Below are positions 44,925 to 57,649 of a stretch of 64,000 nt of DNA, piece by piece. The position numbers were made by a program, and so were the translations under genes. The DNA is from Cymbidium sinense (Eukaryota > Streptophyta > Magnoliopsida > Asparagales > Orchidaceae): NCBI GenBank assembly GCA_021442155.1, contig CM038223.1, forward strand, positions 29,238,983 to 29,302,982. Reading direction: 5' to 3'. The notes below the pieces were generated by a model, which did not search any database, was not told the DNA's origin, and saw only the letters and a program-made list of their open reading frames with translations. Each line of letters opens with the position of its first letter. Within the stretch, counting starts at the first letter, position 1.

Positions 44925-46480
44925 TGATCACTAAATCTCTCCTCCATAAGATAAATGATTGATCCATACTTTTATGCATTATTTGAACTTTAATGTTTCT
45001 CATTGATTATTGTTTGATGTCAACTTATAAATATTTTTTGGTATTCACAAGCTACTATCATCAAATATAGGCCTTTTTAAATCTTTTATCTTTTTTTACA
45101 TAGATAATGATTTTGTTAGGCTATCCAATGCATTCAAATTGTAATGTTCCTCTTTATAAATTTCCTAATAAATGCAATGAGGTGATGATTGACATTTATT
45201 AAACATTCATGTAGGATGCAAGCCCATAAGGTTGGTCACCATTATTATAAGAAAAAAAATCAAGTTAATGCACTATTTGTAACTCAACATCTAACAATCT
45301 TTACTAAATATTTTTAGTGCTTAAAATATAGACATACATTCAAAAATTGTGAGACACTTATTCCAATATAATCTTTCTAGGCCAACAATTCTTCCATGCA
45401 ATGAGGAGAACAATGTGTTAGATCACCTCATTTGTTGACCTCTAATTTTACTCACCTTTTATCTCCTTATGCATAAAAATCTTTGCATTTAATGTTTTTT
45501 TGCCTTTAAAACTTAACAAAAGCTTTCTAAATTATTTAGTCTACAATTTTATGAGTTGAATGATTGATTCAAACTTCTTAACCCAATAAAAAATCTAATG
45601 TTCATTAATTGTTGTCACTTGATGCATACAATAGATTGATGTTTGACATATATAAGGAAATAATGTCAACCTTAGACTTCTTTGCGATTCAATATCATAT
45701 CTTATAAATAGAATGACCAAGTTTTTAACAACAACTAACTTCCAATGATCATTGATCATTTCTTAATGGATACTAAACCATGACCTTCCAGATTTATTAA
45801 TCATTGATGTTCATAAATGTCCTACTAATTGCTTAATCTTCCCTTTTGTGTAGTGAATAATCAATTTAGTCACCTTAATATTTTTACTAAACATGTATAT
45901 TATTTATGTATATTTATCAACATTTGATACAATCCTTTATGTCATTTAATCTCCCCACTTCTAAGAAAATAGATCAAGTTGACCCACCCAAAGCCAATTT
46001 TCCATTGACACTCTTTATTGATGGTTGAATAATGCATAATGCAAACTAATGCATAATATTTAATACCCATTAACTATTGATGTATTTTGTAAGCTACTTT
46101 AGCTATTTAGTCTCTTTTACTATTAAAATAAGAATTAATTCAAACCATCTAATGTCATACCCAACCTTTTACATTTATCATAAATTATTATTGATATTTA
46201 CCAAACAATGATGTGTAATATCTAAAGTAAAATTCTTCTTTATCTAGTTTCTTTTTATATGTAAAGAATGAATATGTCATATCATTCAATGTTGATAGAC
46301 TTAAGGAATTCCTTATTAATCTTCATTCAATGAATGTTAATGATTGATGTCTAAAGCCCATCTAACTAGTTGTTATGTTTTACTATTTTAAAGAGAATGA
46401 TCAAGTTACATAGTTAACTATTGCTCACCTTTTGATGATCCTTATCAAGCATCACTAGATTCTTAGTACTAAATGATAAT
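44925..46480 (+). repeat. Very diverged tandem array, about 140 bp unit
   Basis: A core phrase (ATTTAGTCTCTTTT, a few bases, then AAAGAATGATCAAGTTGAC) returns in decayed form at about 44930, 45540, 45690, 45840, 45950, 46110, 46250 and 46380. Examples are ATTTAGTCTACAATTTTATG with AATGATTGATTC, ATTTAGTCTCTTTTACTATT with AAGAATTAATTC, and ATCTAGTTTCTTTTTATATG with AAGAATGAATATG. Spacings are 110-160 bases. Between cores TTGATG and CATTAA words are common. No coding text. The unit was found by eye and needs an alignment. Confidence 0.5.
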
Positions 46481-46519
46481 TAAAACATATCATCCATAAT
46501 GCTAAACATGAACCAAGTT

Positions 46520-47030
46520 GAGTTGATTAGGTGGTTGCTCGAGCTTTTTCTTATTTATCTACATCTTATTTGAGCATGGCTCAAGCTCAATTCAAGATTT
46601 TAAGATTTTCTTTCAAGCTCAAGCTAATTTTAAAAAATCATGCACAATCTCAATCAGAACTCAATGTGAGCTCAATTCATTTTGGGATTGCCATTATTTT
46701 AATGGGAAAGTTGTTAATAAAATAAGCAAGCAATATCAATTAAAGCTTATTGAGTTTAAAAATATTAAAGTTTATATGATACTATACATGAATGAGCATT
46801 AAACGAGATTCTAAATGATCTTATTGATGAACCATAAATTATATTTCTCATGAACATAAATGAATCAAATAACAAGTTCAATAGGCTTGTTCATTTAGGT
46901 AATGAGTATTTATAAAAGTGTTTAGGCTCATTTGATTAGTTAATCAAAAGATTAAGAATGAGCTCATTTCAAACTAAGCCATGAGTTGCTTTGTAAAGAC
47001 CTAGTTCATTAACAACCCTAGTCATCCACT
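46520..47030. mobile_element. Short dispersed element rich in GAGCTC/CTCAAGC words
   Basis: One end has TGCTCGAGC, GGCTCAAGCTCAATTC, TTTCAAGCTCAAGC and GTGAGCTCAATTC. The other has AGGCTTGTTCATTTAGG, TAGGCTCATTTGATTAG, AAGACCTAGTTCATTAACAA and CCCTAG. This combination of GAGCTCGAGC text and a terminal GTTCATTAACA(A/G)CCCTA is one I associate with common non-autonomous plant DNA transposons, possibly hAT-like. Exact ends and target duplication were not determined. Confidence 0.4.
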
Positions 47031-48960
47031 AATGTTGGACAACTAGTTATTTATTCTTTGATCATTGGTACTATTAATAGAATATCATTGTTGATCATCC
47101 ACCTTTGGATGATGATGAATCCTATACCACAAGACTATTATTAGCACCATGGCATATCTCTTCTATAATTTATGTCTATAATAATTTATTAACACATCCA
47201 ATTAATAAACTAATTTCAATTATGTATAGTTATTAACTCACATAATTAAAATATTCCAATTTAGTTGGTTCTTTACTTTATTTCTTAGAATTATCACACA
47301 AACACTATATCTCTTAAAGTTTATTATTAGCTTATCTATTCATTTTTATGATTTTGGTATAACAAGAAGTTGTCAAACTCTTTTTTTATGGAATAAACCT
47401 TTTTAGCACACAATATTAAGTTTAAAAAGAAGCTTTTCACCCTCTTCCTTTTGATGTGTTATAATCATCACAATTTACAAAGTGTTTTAAGAGACATGAT
47501 TGAAATCTAAAATAGAGATTGCTTAGACTAAAAATTTATGTTGAAAATAATTGATCATGATGAAATTACTTAAAATAAATTCAATAATATTTTATAAATA
47601 ACAAAATAAGATCAATTATTAAGGCCTTCTAAGAATATTGATATACTTTTAGATAAAAAAACATTTTAATACCTTAATATCTAAAATTTTATTGAATCAA
47701 AATGCATTGTGATTTAATGGAAGAGATTTTAACCACACATCTAACATCCATTATGATCAATGTGGCAATAACAATTGATCAATAGAGGCCTTATGCACTA
47801 TTAAAAATAACTTTAAGTACTAATTTTTTAGGTCTATATTGAAAGGTTTAAGAGTTGAAGTAGGCTTGAAGTAAAAGACTTATAAAAACACTATGATTGC
47901 TAGCCACTAGGAATATCTTTGATAGTAGTTCAACAACTATTGAAAATGGATTGTGTGATGCCTAAGATTATAATGGTAAAAATCATTAGTATTTTATAAT
48001 AATTACTTTAAACATTGTTATATAATAATAAATAAAATTATTACTACAACTTAATAGTTGACCTCTACAATTTTTTAAAATGTGAAATTGAAAGGAGTTT
48101 TTGATAGCTCTCTTACTATTTAAAAACTTTTTCCATTGAGATCTTATTGTCCAAAGTTTAAGAAATTTTATTATCTAATTCTTTTTCAATTTTTATAAAG
48201 CATCAATTTCATATTTATTTAATAAACAATGCATTAAATATCAATAAAGAAACTTAGAAGAAGATGAAAAATGAGTTACAGCAAGCAAAATGAATGTATC
48301 AAAGATAGGGTGAACTAGCCACTTTTTAAACAATTAATAGGTTCATATGCATACTTTTAGTAATGTGCTTGATTATATAAAGGGAAAGATTAAAGGGATT
48401 AGCTATCAAGTCATTTAGAATAACCAAAATAATAAATGAAAGTGATCACCCCTTTTTCAATCTTTCTCTTTAACTAAGTTATTATTAATAGACAAAATAA
48501 CCTCCATGTTGAACTAAATAAATGCATAAATTTTTCTCACAAATGTCATTTAGTATCTCATGAATGATGGTTTTATCACACCCTAAGATCATTCACTACC
48601 CAAAGCATTGGTGATTCATTAGTTCAAAAATTTGTCCAACTAAAAGTATCTCTAGTAATAAGATATTCCCTGGATACCATTTTCAAGTTAAAACTATGAA
48701 TTATTGTTGTAGAAGAATCACAACACTTAAAGTTGAAAGATAGAGTTTCCAATATTATAGAAATCTTTCTACATCTAAATTACATTCTTATTAGAGTACA
48801 TATTGATATGTATATAAAGATGTGCAAGTGTGTAAGTGAATGATGAGATAGAGATGATGGTTACAATCATATGGCTATCATTGATTGAAGTTATTATAAG
48901 TGTACATTATAAATATTTTGATAAGTTATGGTAAAGGGTAGAATTGGCATTTAAACTATG
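47031..48960. other. No gene seen
   Basis: AT-rich DNA without coding text. It may include the decayed 3' LTR of the copia element to its right, but nothing identifies it. Confidence 0.4.
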
Positions 48961-48984
48961 CTCACGCTAAGAAACCTGATAGGT

Positions 48985-49320
48985 ATTGTAATGTAGAGGA
49001 GTAAAATTAGCTGGAATATTAGTTTTATGAAATGATTAGCTAGTTGATCTTGGGTGTTGATTTGATTTACTAACATGGCTTGATTACTAATGCATACCCT
49101 TATAAAGTAATAATCTACTTCAATGTGTTTTGTTCTTGCATGAAAGATGGGATTGTTTATTAAGGCTATGATAAAAATGTTATCATAGTATAGTGTAGTA
49201 GAAGAAGTCTAAGCTACATTAAAATCAACGAGAAGTCTTCTGAGCAAGATTTTATATAGGTTATTTATTAGCAAACTAAAAGATTAGGTTGGGATCTAAG
49301 AATGCATGTAGACAAATCAA
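48985..49320 (-). pseudogene. Copia RNase H remnant
   Basis: The minus strand reads LRRLLVDFNVA, then LYYDNIFIIALINNPIFHAR and TKHIEVDYYFIR near 49200-49090, followed by INTQDQLANHFIKLI near 49040. These correspond to the copia RNase H text (C/Y)DNxxAIxLxxNPxFHxRTKHIExDxHFIR and xxTxxQLADxFTK. YDN carries the first catalytic Asp kept in this copy. The RT core upstream (to 49640) is too decayed to read. Confidence 0.88.
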
Positions 49321-49649
49321 GATTTCTTATCTTAGAGATCACCTGCCTAGTCTAAGTCATTTTAGGCATGTAAATGAATAGGCCTTAGTAAAAAGAGTAA
49401 GTTGTTGTGTAGTGTGCCTTTGAGGTATTGAAGAAGTCATTTTAGTTATTGTTGATGGAAAGAAGGTCTTTATGCATATGTTAATAGTCAATTTAATATT
49501 AAAGAGATGTGTGGAAGTATGATGGTGATATATTTCAATGAACCAACTAAGTTGTAGTATTTTTTTCAATCTTGATGTTCTCTTCTACGAGATTGTTAGC
49601 ACCATGAGGCTCATGTTCAATCTTAATAATTTAGATGATAATAATTCTT

Positions 49650-51780
49650 GGATGTTCTAAAATATGTGTTAATTATTTTAGACACCTTGATTATTAGTAA
49701 GCGCAAGATTGCTAATTACAAATCCAATGCATCTCACAATATAGGTTTGATATAATAGCAAGTATGGAAGAATAAAAATAGATCAAGATGGATAGCTTAG
49801 AGCTCAAGATACAATATTTCAGGTTATATGCATTTAGAACAATCTTAGAGGTTCATATGAATTGATTGTCGGCAATTGATTTGCTCATAATTTAACATAT
49901 TATTTTAATTTACTTTAATTGTTGATAAATAGAACAATTTATATAAATAAATTATCCTTATCTAATTTTCATTCAACTTCATAATTTTAGAAAAAAAATT
50001 ATGCTTCATATAGAGCATTTTTATTGTCAAAATAATAAATGATAATTAATTATAGTTATTCAGTGTTACTAGTTTATATATTTTATATAATTACAATTTT
50101 CCTTTTTTTAATGATAACTAACATATTTTTTAACATATTTAAATTATATCATAATTTGTAAATGTCATATTTCAAAATTGACAAAAAATACATGAAAATT
50201 AGTATTTTAGTAAAAGTTATTTTATAATCAAGGAGTGTTGATCAAATTTCATCTCCAATAGATTCCTTGAATTTTTTTTCTTTAATTTGATAGATTACAT
50301 GACCTCCTTTAGTATTATTATTTTACTAATGTTAGTTGATTTTAATATTGAATGAATGCTACACATTTTTGGATATGTTAAGAGCCATCTTTGGTTATTT
50401 TTGAATTGCCCATATGAGTAGCTATTATATAGCTTTTTCAATATAATATATATTATATATAAATCATTTTTATTGAATATTATATTAATATATGATAAAA
50501 TTATGTTAGAGTACTATATCTCTTTGAAAATAATTCAAAATAACCTTCTTGTTTATAAATTGCCCTCATTCTCTTCATAAAAAGGTTGGTCTTTCAAATT
50601 CAAAAATTCTCCAACAAATCTAATAGAAGATTTATTATATTTTCTTTCTAAGTGTTCTCCAAACATTACAATATCAAATCCTTAGTTTGAATGCTTCAAC
50701 AGCTTCAACTAAGCAAAGTTTTTCAAATTACTTGAGTTTGTTTTCTTGATCTTAATCTCTTTTAGTTGCTCATACTGTTTTAACCATCTATTTGTTCTTT
50801 CAAATCCCTACTTTTTGGTGGATTAGTCTTTGGACATCAAAGTTTATATTTTTTTTGACATCAAAATTTCATCAATTATTTTTTTTATTAAAAACTCCTG
50901 CAATAGTATAGGATTTATTTCATTTTCATCAAAATTTTATCTTCCTATAAATATCTTTTAATTTCTTAAAATATTCTATCATTATTCAAATTTAAATTTT
51001 TATTTATCCTTAGATCTATTTTAAAAGTATATTTTAAGCATTTTAAAATTAATTTATTTTTTTGAAAATACTTTTATATTTGCTATATCTCTCTTTTTAA
51101 TTAAAAGCTATTTAGTTTACTTATATTTAACATATACTAATTTTTTAAGTATTTTGTGATCTTTTACATTAATTTAGAGTGTTATTATGTTTGAAATAAA
51201 AGTACTTATCTGCTAGATTTTGAGGTTATTTGCTATATTTATTATATGCTAATTATCATTATCAAATATAATTACAAAAGATTAAATTATTTGATTTTCA
51301 CTTATCATTTTATTCAAACTAACATATTTTAAATAATTAATCTTTTATCTTGCTAAACATTAGTAAATCTTGTTATTTTTACTATTTAATAATTTAAACA
51401 AATAAAGATTTTTAGTAGAAAGTTAATCATTCTTATTTTATTATATACATATATGTGATAATTTCTTTTAAAATTAAAATTATTATTTACTGAAACTTAT
51501 TTTATTGTGTAATAGACTATTATTTATTTACATTAAAATCATTATTACATTAGTCCATAAATTACATTATGATAAACATTTTAGTAAGATCATTTTTAAG
51601 ATAATTATTTTATTATTTCTTATCAAAAGTATGTGAGCATTCTATCTAGTTAATCTTGTTTGAAAATTTATTATAAGTTCTGAGATGACCTTTTGATTTA
51701 GATAGCTTGATAGATTTTAAAAAATATATAATATCTAAATTAATTATTTTATTATTTTTTGTCTTTCAAATTTTTATTGA
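49650..51780. other. No gene seen; extremely AT-rich
   Basis: Sequence of very low complexity between the two copia pieces. It may be the body of the LTR whose end is recognised at 51.78-52.13 kb. Confidence 0.4.
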
Positions 51781-52130
51781 GGTTGTACTTGCCCCTCTAT
51801 AGGAGAGTATGTGTTATCTATAGGGGTTGTACTCATCGCATTATAAGATGATATAATTTGTAAGCTATTTTATATTTAGTGGATTCTTAGTCAAGATGGT
51901 TAGGCATGGACATAGGTTATTTTTGTGGTTTGGCCAAACCACATAAAAATTGTGTCTGTTATCTCTCTTTACTGTACTTTACTTTTGTAGTATTATGAAT
52001 TATTTCTTAGCATTATTAATCAAAATTAATTTTCTACTAAAAGTTAAAATTTTATATTTAACTTCTAAATAGGTAAACAACACCCAATTCATCCCCCTCT
52101 TAGGTTCCATAGTGACTCAAAATCAAGACC
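51780..52130 (+). repeat. LTR end of a second copia-type element (SIRE-like)
   Basis: Plus-strand phrases: GAGGTTGTACTTGCCCC at 51779 and GGGGTTGTACTCATCG at 51823 (a short duplication), AGTGGATTCTTAGTCAAGAT, TAGGCATGGACATAGG, GGCCAAACCACATAAAAATT with GTGTCTG, and finally ACACCCAATTCATCCCCCTC then TTAGGTTCC. The series GTGGACGTAGG...CGAACCACGTAAAAATC...ACCCAATTCACCCCCCTCTTAGG is familiar as the 3' part of LTRs of SIRE-type copia elements. CpG positions have decayed to TG/CA here. Orientation is opposite to the copia pieces on either side. Confidence 0.6.
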
Positions 52131-52139
52131 ATATTCTTG

Positions 52140-52500
52140 ATTGTATCCTTTTTCAACTACTCTTGCTTAGTAGTGGGAGATGGTTTGATTAGAGTTGTAT
52201 ATTGTTTGAAAGATTTATTTAACATATTTTTAGTTATGGTCACTGGTACAAGCTCCCATTTATTTTATTTTTGAAGATCCATGTATTCTTCAGACATTGT
52301 TTGTCTCCACTTTATGACATAAATAGTTGATGAATAATTAGTAAATTTTGAATTGGTGGTGATAGGCATTAGGCTAAATGTTATTCTTGGTTTGAGATGC
52401 CTTATTTTAGAACAAGTAAGCATGAAATGAGTGGGAAGTGTTAGTGGTGGACTATGTATGGTAGCTTTTTTAGTGATGGGGAGAGAAATATTGTTGGGAG
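52140..52500 (-). pseudogene. Copia RT N-terminal remnant
   Basis: The minus strand near 52310-52240 reads GDKQCLKNTWIF across frame changes, which corresponds to the copia phrase WxxAMxEEYxxLxKNxTWxLVP at the start of RT. It follows the integrase C-terminus and is cut off at about 52140, where the opposite-strand LTR end begins. Confidence 0.5.
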
Positions 52501-52501
52501 A

Positions 52502-53340
52502 TTAAGAGGGAGTTGGGGATGTCTTGTGAAAGTGTGGAGAGATAGGAAAATTAATTGTATAAGAACAAGGTTGTATGTTGTTTGGAGTATGACAAGTTAA
52601 TGATTTTGGTTGTTTATAAATGTAAGAAGTTGGGACTAATGTATTGGGTGGTGGTGCTAAGGTAGAGTGTTGGGAAGGGGAGTTAGTACTTACAAGTTTG
52701 TAGGGAAAGGTATCTTCATTGAAGATGACATGATGGGATGTAAAAATTTTTACAATAAGAGGGTTGAAGTAGAGATATCCTTTTCGATTTAAGGGATGGT
52801 GAAAATTTTTGTTAGGTGAGAGATGTTTGAACCATGAAAAACAATGCCATTCTAAGATTATGAGATGAACCAAAGTGGGTGGTTTGTTGTATAGGTTTCG
52901 ATAGAGTAAGATATTATTTGTTGTTTAAAATGGAGATGATTAATTAAGCAATCATGGGTAAGGTTTCTTTCTACAAGGTTTGTGGTAAATTTTCTTCAAA
53001 AAGAAGGATGCATGTGGTTTTTATAAGATGTATGTGTTTATGATAGGCCACTCTATTTTGTTATGGTTCGTAAGGGTGTAGTTTGTTGGATGATGCCCAT
53101 GTAGATAGTTTTTAAAAGTGTAATGAGTAATTCATCACCTCTATAGGTTCATAATATTTTAATTATTTTACTGAATCATTGTTCATCCAGACTTTAAATT
53201 TAAATATAGTGATAGTTGAAGTCATTTCAAATTTTGTATGAAGAAGGAATACTAATGTATACCATGATTGGCCACCAACAAATAAATTTTATTAATGATA
53301 ACCATCCATTTCTATATTTTATGTGGGTCCGATGGGATCC
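52502..53340 (-). pseudogene. Copia integrase remnant
   Basis: In the core, GIIQQTTPLRT near 53090 (family HGIxHQxTxPxTPQQNG) and LTHDCLINHLH near 52960 are readable. The 123-residue open frame 52873-52502 holds WHCFSWFKHLSPNKNFHHPL, NRKGYLYFNPLIVKIFTSHH and VIFNEDTFPY, the copia integrase C-terminal text on restating the modified surface residues (NxKGYxCxxPxxxKxxxSRHVxFxExxFPF). Then a Pro/Ser/Thr-rich linker runs towards RT. The integrase would insert the cDNA copy into the genome; here it is broken. Confidence 0.88.
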
Positions 53341-53389
53341 ATCAAATATAACTAAAAAATGAAATTAATCATGACTATCTTTGTGTTGA

Positions 53390-53915
53390 TTTAAGTCCCC
53401 CAGTGGCATTCACTCAGAAGACAGCCTAAGGTTTGGTTCAATTTGTTGCCTCACCAACTGATCACCCCAATGACTAATCCTTACTTTCTAGGCTATAAGT
53501 CTACCATGCTTTCTTCTAGTACGACACCAAAAGCCCCCCCCCCCCCCCCCCCCCTTTAGTTGGATAGTCCTACTATATGATTGGTAGACTACCCATTTGG
53601 ACTAGTAAATTTGAAGTAGGCCAAGGCCAACATGACCCTTACTCAGTGCAGTCCATCGCAAATTGACAAGGTCCATCTCAAAATCCAAAATTTAAAATAT
53701 GAAACAAAATCAACCAGCCTCCCTCAGTGGAGTCAAATTAAACAAATCAAATCAACTAACCTCCCCTAGTGGAGTCAAATTAAACAAATTAATTCAACCC
53801 TCTTCCCCAGTGGAATCCAACTAAATAAACAAAATAAAACCCAGCCAACCTTCCTAGGGGATCAACCCATGAGTTTTCACTCAATAGTCAGCCTAAGGTT
53901 GGGCTCAAAACAAAA
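53390..53915 (+). repeat. Duplicated segment with 45-bp tandem repeats
   Basis: CCAGTGGCATTCACTCAGAA with GACAGCCTAAGGTTTGG at 53400 recurs as GAGTTTTCACTCAATAGTC with AGCCTAAGGTTGGG at 53870. Between them, at 53709-53850, three units of about 45 bases read CCTCCCTCAGTGGAGTCAAA, CCTCCCCTAGTGGAGTCAAA and CTTCCCCAGTGGAATCCAA, each followed by TTAAACAAAT or a close variant. Confidence 0.75.
53534..53554. repeat. Poly(C) tract of 21 bases
   Basis: An uninterrupted run of 21 C after AAAAG. It is the only long G/C homopolymer in the window apart from a C10 run at about 28108. Confidence 0.95.
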
Positions 53916-54636
53916 CTCCCCCTCATTCTCACTCAAACTAGAGAGATTGCATTCGATTGAGCTCTAGGAACCCAAAGCAAGCTTCTCCAAGCCTTGGCAA
54001 GCATTCCCAAGCTCCCCCCCATTTTCTCCTTCTCGGTTTTCTTCAAAGCCAAAATAGGGGAGGCCTAAGCAATTTCCAACTCATCCAATTCTCCACTAAA
54101 CCCAAATTACTCTTGCAAGCACCATCAAGGGACCTCGTCAAGCTCAACCAAGGTGTTTTCTAAGTCTGCAAGCCACAGGAAGCCTCACATTGATCAAACC
54201 TGATCACCATTGAAGGGGAGCTTGGTCAACCAGGCAATTCACTTTGAGTCAAATCTTAATACCTTCAATAGGGCTTCGTCTCTACTAGACAAAGCTACCT
54301 CCTCCATTGGAAGCGACGGTGATAGCCTCCGGTGAGGTATTTCTCAAAACTGATCATAAGCTAAAAAATTCTTAGTCCTTTGTGAAGGGATTTGTAATCC
54401 CAATAGATCTTAACCGTTGGATCTCTTGCTTCTACTCCTTCAAGGTGTGGGACAAATTTGTACTCCATCCGAGCTTGGGTGAGCTCGGATCGAGCGACGA
54501 TCGATGGATGGCATCTATCTCTCACCACATTAGATAAATCATACACCATCCATTCCACGTGATTGGAATAGATGGATGTGATTAGATCACGCATTAGGCC
54601 CTTTAATTTTAGCCTAAACCACAATATTAATTGCAA

Positions 54637-54659
54637 CCGTCCGATCTTAGATCGGACGG
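54637..54659. repeat. Perfect palindrome with 10-base arms
   Basis: CCGTCCGATC, three bases, GATCGGACGG. It could form a DNA or RNA hairpin, or be a binding site. Its four CpG pairs have survived in a CpG-poor setting. Confidence 0.9.
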
Positions 54660-57649
54660 CATGTGGAGAAAGCGCATCCGCTGCCAGCTGACGCGGCACA
54701 CGATGTGATAATTTAAATAACCAATCCCATCATACCACATGGAAAGCACACCGTGTCAGTAGTCAACGTGGCGTCGATGGGATTAGTTAATTAATTAGGT
54801 AATTTTAATTATCTATTAATCACAGAAACTTTATAAAATCATAATTAAATATAAAAAAATCCCAAAAATACAAACTCAGTTTCATTTTAAAGATAATTCA
54901 ACGGAGAATAATATAAAATTATAATCAATTTATTTTGAATAGTGATCTTCACTCAATTTGGGTTTTATTAGAAATGTAATTAGGCTAATTACTTCAACAA
55001 TTAATTCCAAACTTCTTAGGGTTAATTAGTGGGATGACCTCTGCCTCCCATGATTTTCTTTGGAATTTAATATTGGATTAATTAGGGTAATTGCTTATTT
55101 CATCTCTAATCACTTCCTTAATCAATTAAATGATTAATTAAATTATTAAATGGTGATAAATTCATCAATTAAGCTTATTAATCATCATGAAATAGTGAAT
55201 TGACTTAGGGAATGAGATTAGGATTTCTTTTCCAATCTTTTCCCCTAAGTCTATTTCACTTGGATTAAGACTTAATTAATTTGTAAATTGATTAATGACT
55301 TAATCACTTCATTAAATGGCTTAATTAACTAAACTCAAAACCAAATTATTCCAGAACTTAATCAACTTAATCTTGGGTAGACTCATAGGTGTTCAATAAC
55401 TAAAGAGGCTTCAAAGGAAATTATAATCAAACTATATGTGTAGGATGGTTATGAAAGTACTTAACTAAACCCATTAGCTTAATTAATCAATAATTATGAG
55501 CCAATTGCATTAGGCCCCTTTTATTTCTTAGGTGCATTGCTAATTTAAATTCCATGTGGCTGCATATTATATGTTGGCTCATAATTATTTGATTAATTAT
55601 TTTAAAGTGGTGTAGGTAAGAAGTAACTATTGGATTTAATTGCCACCTTAACCTAAATAAGACATAAAATCAATCTAATTGTTCTAAAATTAAACTAAAC
55701 CAATTCACACATGTGGGAAATGGGTTAGGATCAATAAACTCTATTCACATTTTCTAATTTAAATCAAATTCAAAAATAAAAATCTCTTTAAAGAATTTTG
55801 ATTCCCTTTAAATAATCTTATTTTGTAGGATTATCTTTAGGTATTAATTAGGGTGAATGAAGTCATATGCTTACATCAGTTTATTTCTTTCCAAGTATGC
55901 TAAATATTGTTTTTAATATGAAATCATGCATTCATATCTTTTGAAAAATCAATTAAAAATAAAATGTTTCCTTTATGTCAAATTGCATGTTTTGGATAAA
56001 GTAAGAATATGATTGGCTATTACCACTATTAAACCAAAAAGTACTTTCAAAACCTATAAATCAAAGGTAATAAATGAAATGATGCTACTTATAAGTACTT
56101 ATAAGCTTGCATGTGATTATAGCATAAGATGTGTATTATGTGATTTTCTTCTCTTCTCTTAACATAGATTTGAATAGGATTTGCAAAGTGTATAGTTCAT
56201 TTGAAAAGAACATAACACTTGCTTAAATCTATTCCTATACACTTCCATGTTATGACTTAAGAAGGATCTTCACATAAACACATGCAAATTACACAACCAA
56301 ACCAAACAAAATCTTTTGCATGATTCTTCATCCATTTGTTCCTTTTTGTACATTTACATGTATTTAAGAAAAGTGGTATATTAGTCTGCACATCCCGGAG
56401 TTGCGAGACTTTAAGTAGACTCAAGTAGGTCTTTTACCTTACACCCCTACTGTAGTAAATGATAGTGTTGTACTCACTTATGTCTTTTATACATGTGGAT
56501 GTGCATTTTTTTAATGGATAGAAAATCCCCATTTTCTACATAATAAAAACATGCATTCATGGAATATCCAAATTTTCCTAAACAATGTCTCTTAGCATTC
56601 ATCATCAAAGTGTGCTAATATTTGCATTGCATGTATAAGTATGCTTAGGATTATTCATATGCATGGTATACATGTTGGAAAGAAATAAATTATTGTGTGT
56701 TATGTGATAGTAATTCACCTTAACTAATCCTAAGATGCCTTTTTTATTGAATAGGGCCATTCAGCATAAATCTATACTTAGGATTAATTAAAACACATAA
56801 TAAAATATTCACTAAAGAAAAATCATTAATGAATCTACCTTAGAAATTACTTAAGGTTGGGATGAATGAGAAATTCTCTTCTCTTTTCAACTCTTTACAA
56901 CATTTAGTAACTAAGTGTATGTTCATTCAAACCAAATCAAATCATCAAATAAAATTTACAAATCAACTAAATCACTTAAAATGAAACCACCCTCTAAGTT
57001 GAATCCTTCTCACTTAGAAAATTTTAACCTTAAAGCCTCGCTAAGACATGCCACACAAGCCTTAAAAGGCACACACATTAGGCTAAGTCACCATTTCTAG
57101 CTCTATGTTAGCACAGTCCATGGTTTGATGCCTGATTTTGTTTTGTGATATAATATTTTTAGATTGGATCTTAGGGTGCATGTGCATAGACTGGATGATA
57201 GGATGATTTTAGTCTAATCATATCTTCTACAGGGGATTATGCTTAAAGGGTGTTGTAATAAAAATATGAATTCTTTATTATGCAGGTTGCTTATACCCCT
57301 AAGCATGATCCAAACGAAGATAGGTGGACTTGGTTACCCATGTGTGCGGTATTAAGTCCAAATTATTCTTATATATGCTTGGGTTGTGTGGCATGTTTAG
57401 CTAATATCTATTTCGCAGGTTTAGTTAGGTTTATCTTTCCCTTTTGATGTAACTTTTACAATTGAAATTTGGAATAAATGTTATGGGGGAATTAAGGTGA
57501 ACATTGGTCATAAGAGCATGTCTTATGTACCATGTGAAGCCTTGGAGCAAATCACATCTCAAGACAAATTAAAAGGAAGAAAGGAGTGAATAAAGAAAGA
57601 AATGAAGAAAGGAAGAAGTGAAGAACAAAGAATGAGGAATGAAGACCCC

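Larger units (their letters stand above)
48985..53340 (-). mobile_element. Ty1/copia element, split by about 2.5 kb of other sequence
   Basis: On the minus strand the order is integrase core and C-terminus (53.33-52.60 kb), the first residues of RT (about 52.3 kb), then a gap, then the end of RT/RNase H (49.3-48.99 kb). This is the copia order. The gap from about 49.65 to 52.14 kb holds no copia coding text and ends in an LTR-like sequence reading in the opposite direction, so a later insertion is the simplest reading. All pieces are decayed. Confidence 0.75.

Noticed and set aside
53957..54699. Two open frames (68 codons plus strand, 112 codons minus strand) in GC-richer sequence
   Set aside because: They lie in LTR-like sequence with a hairpin and short tandem repeats; higher G+C lowers stop frequency by chance, and no domain is recognised.
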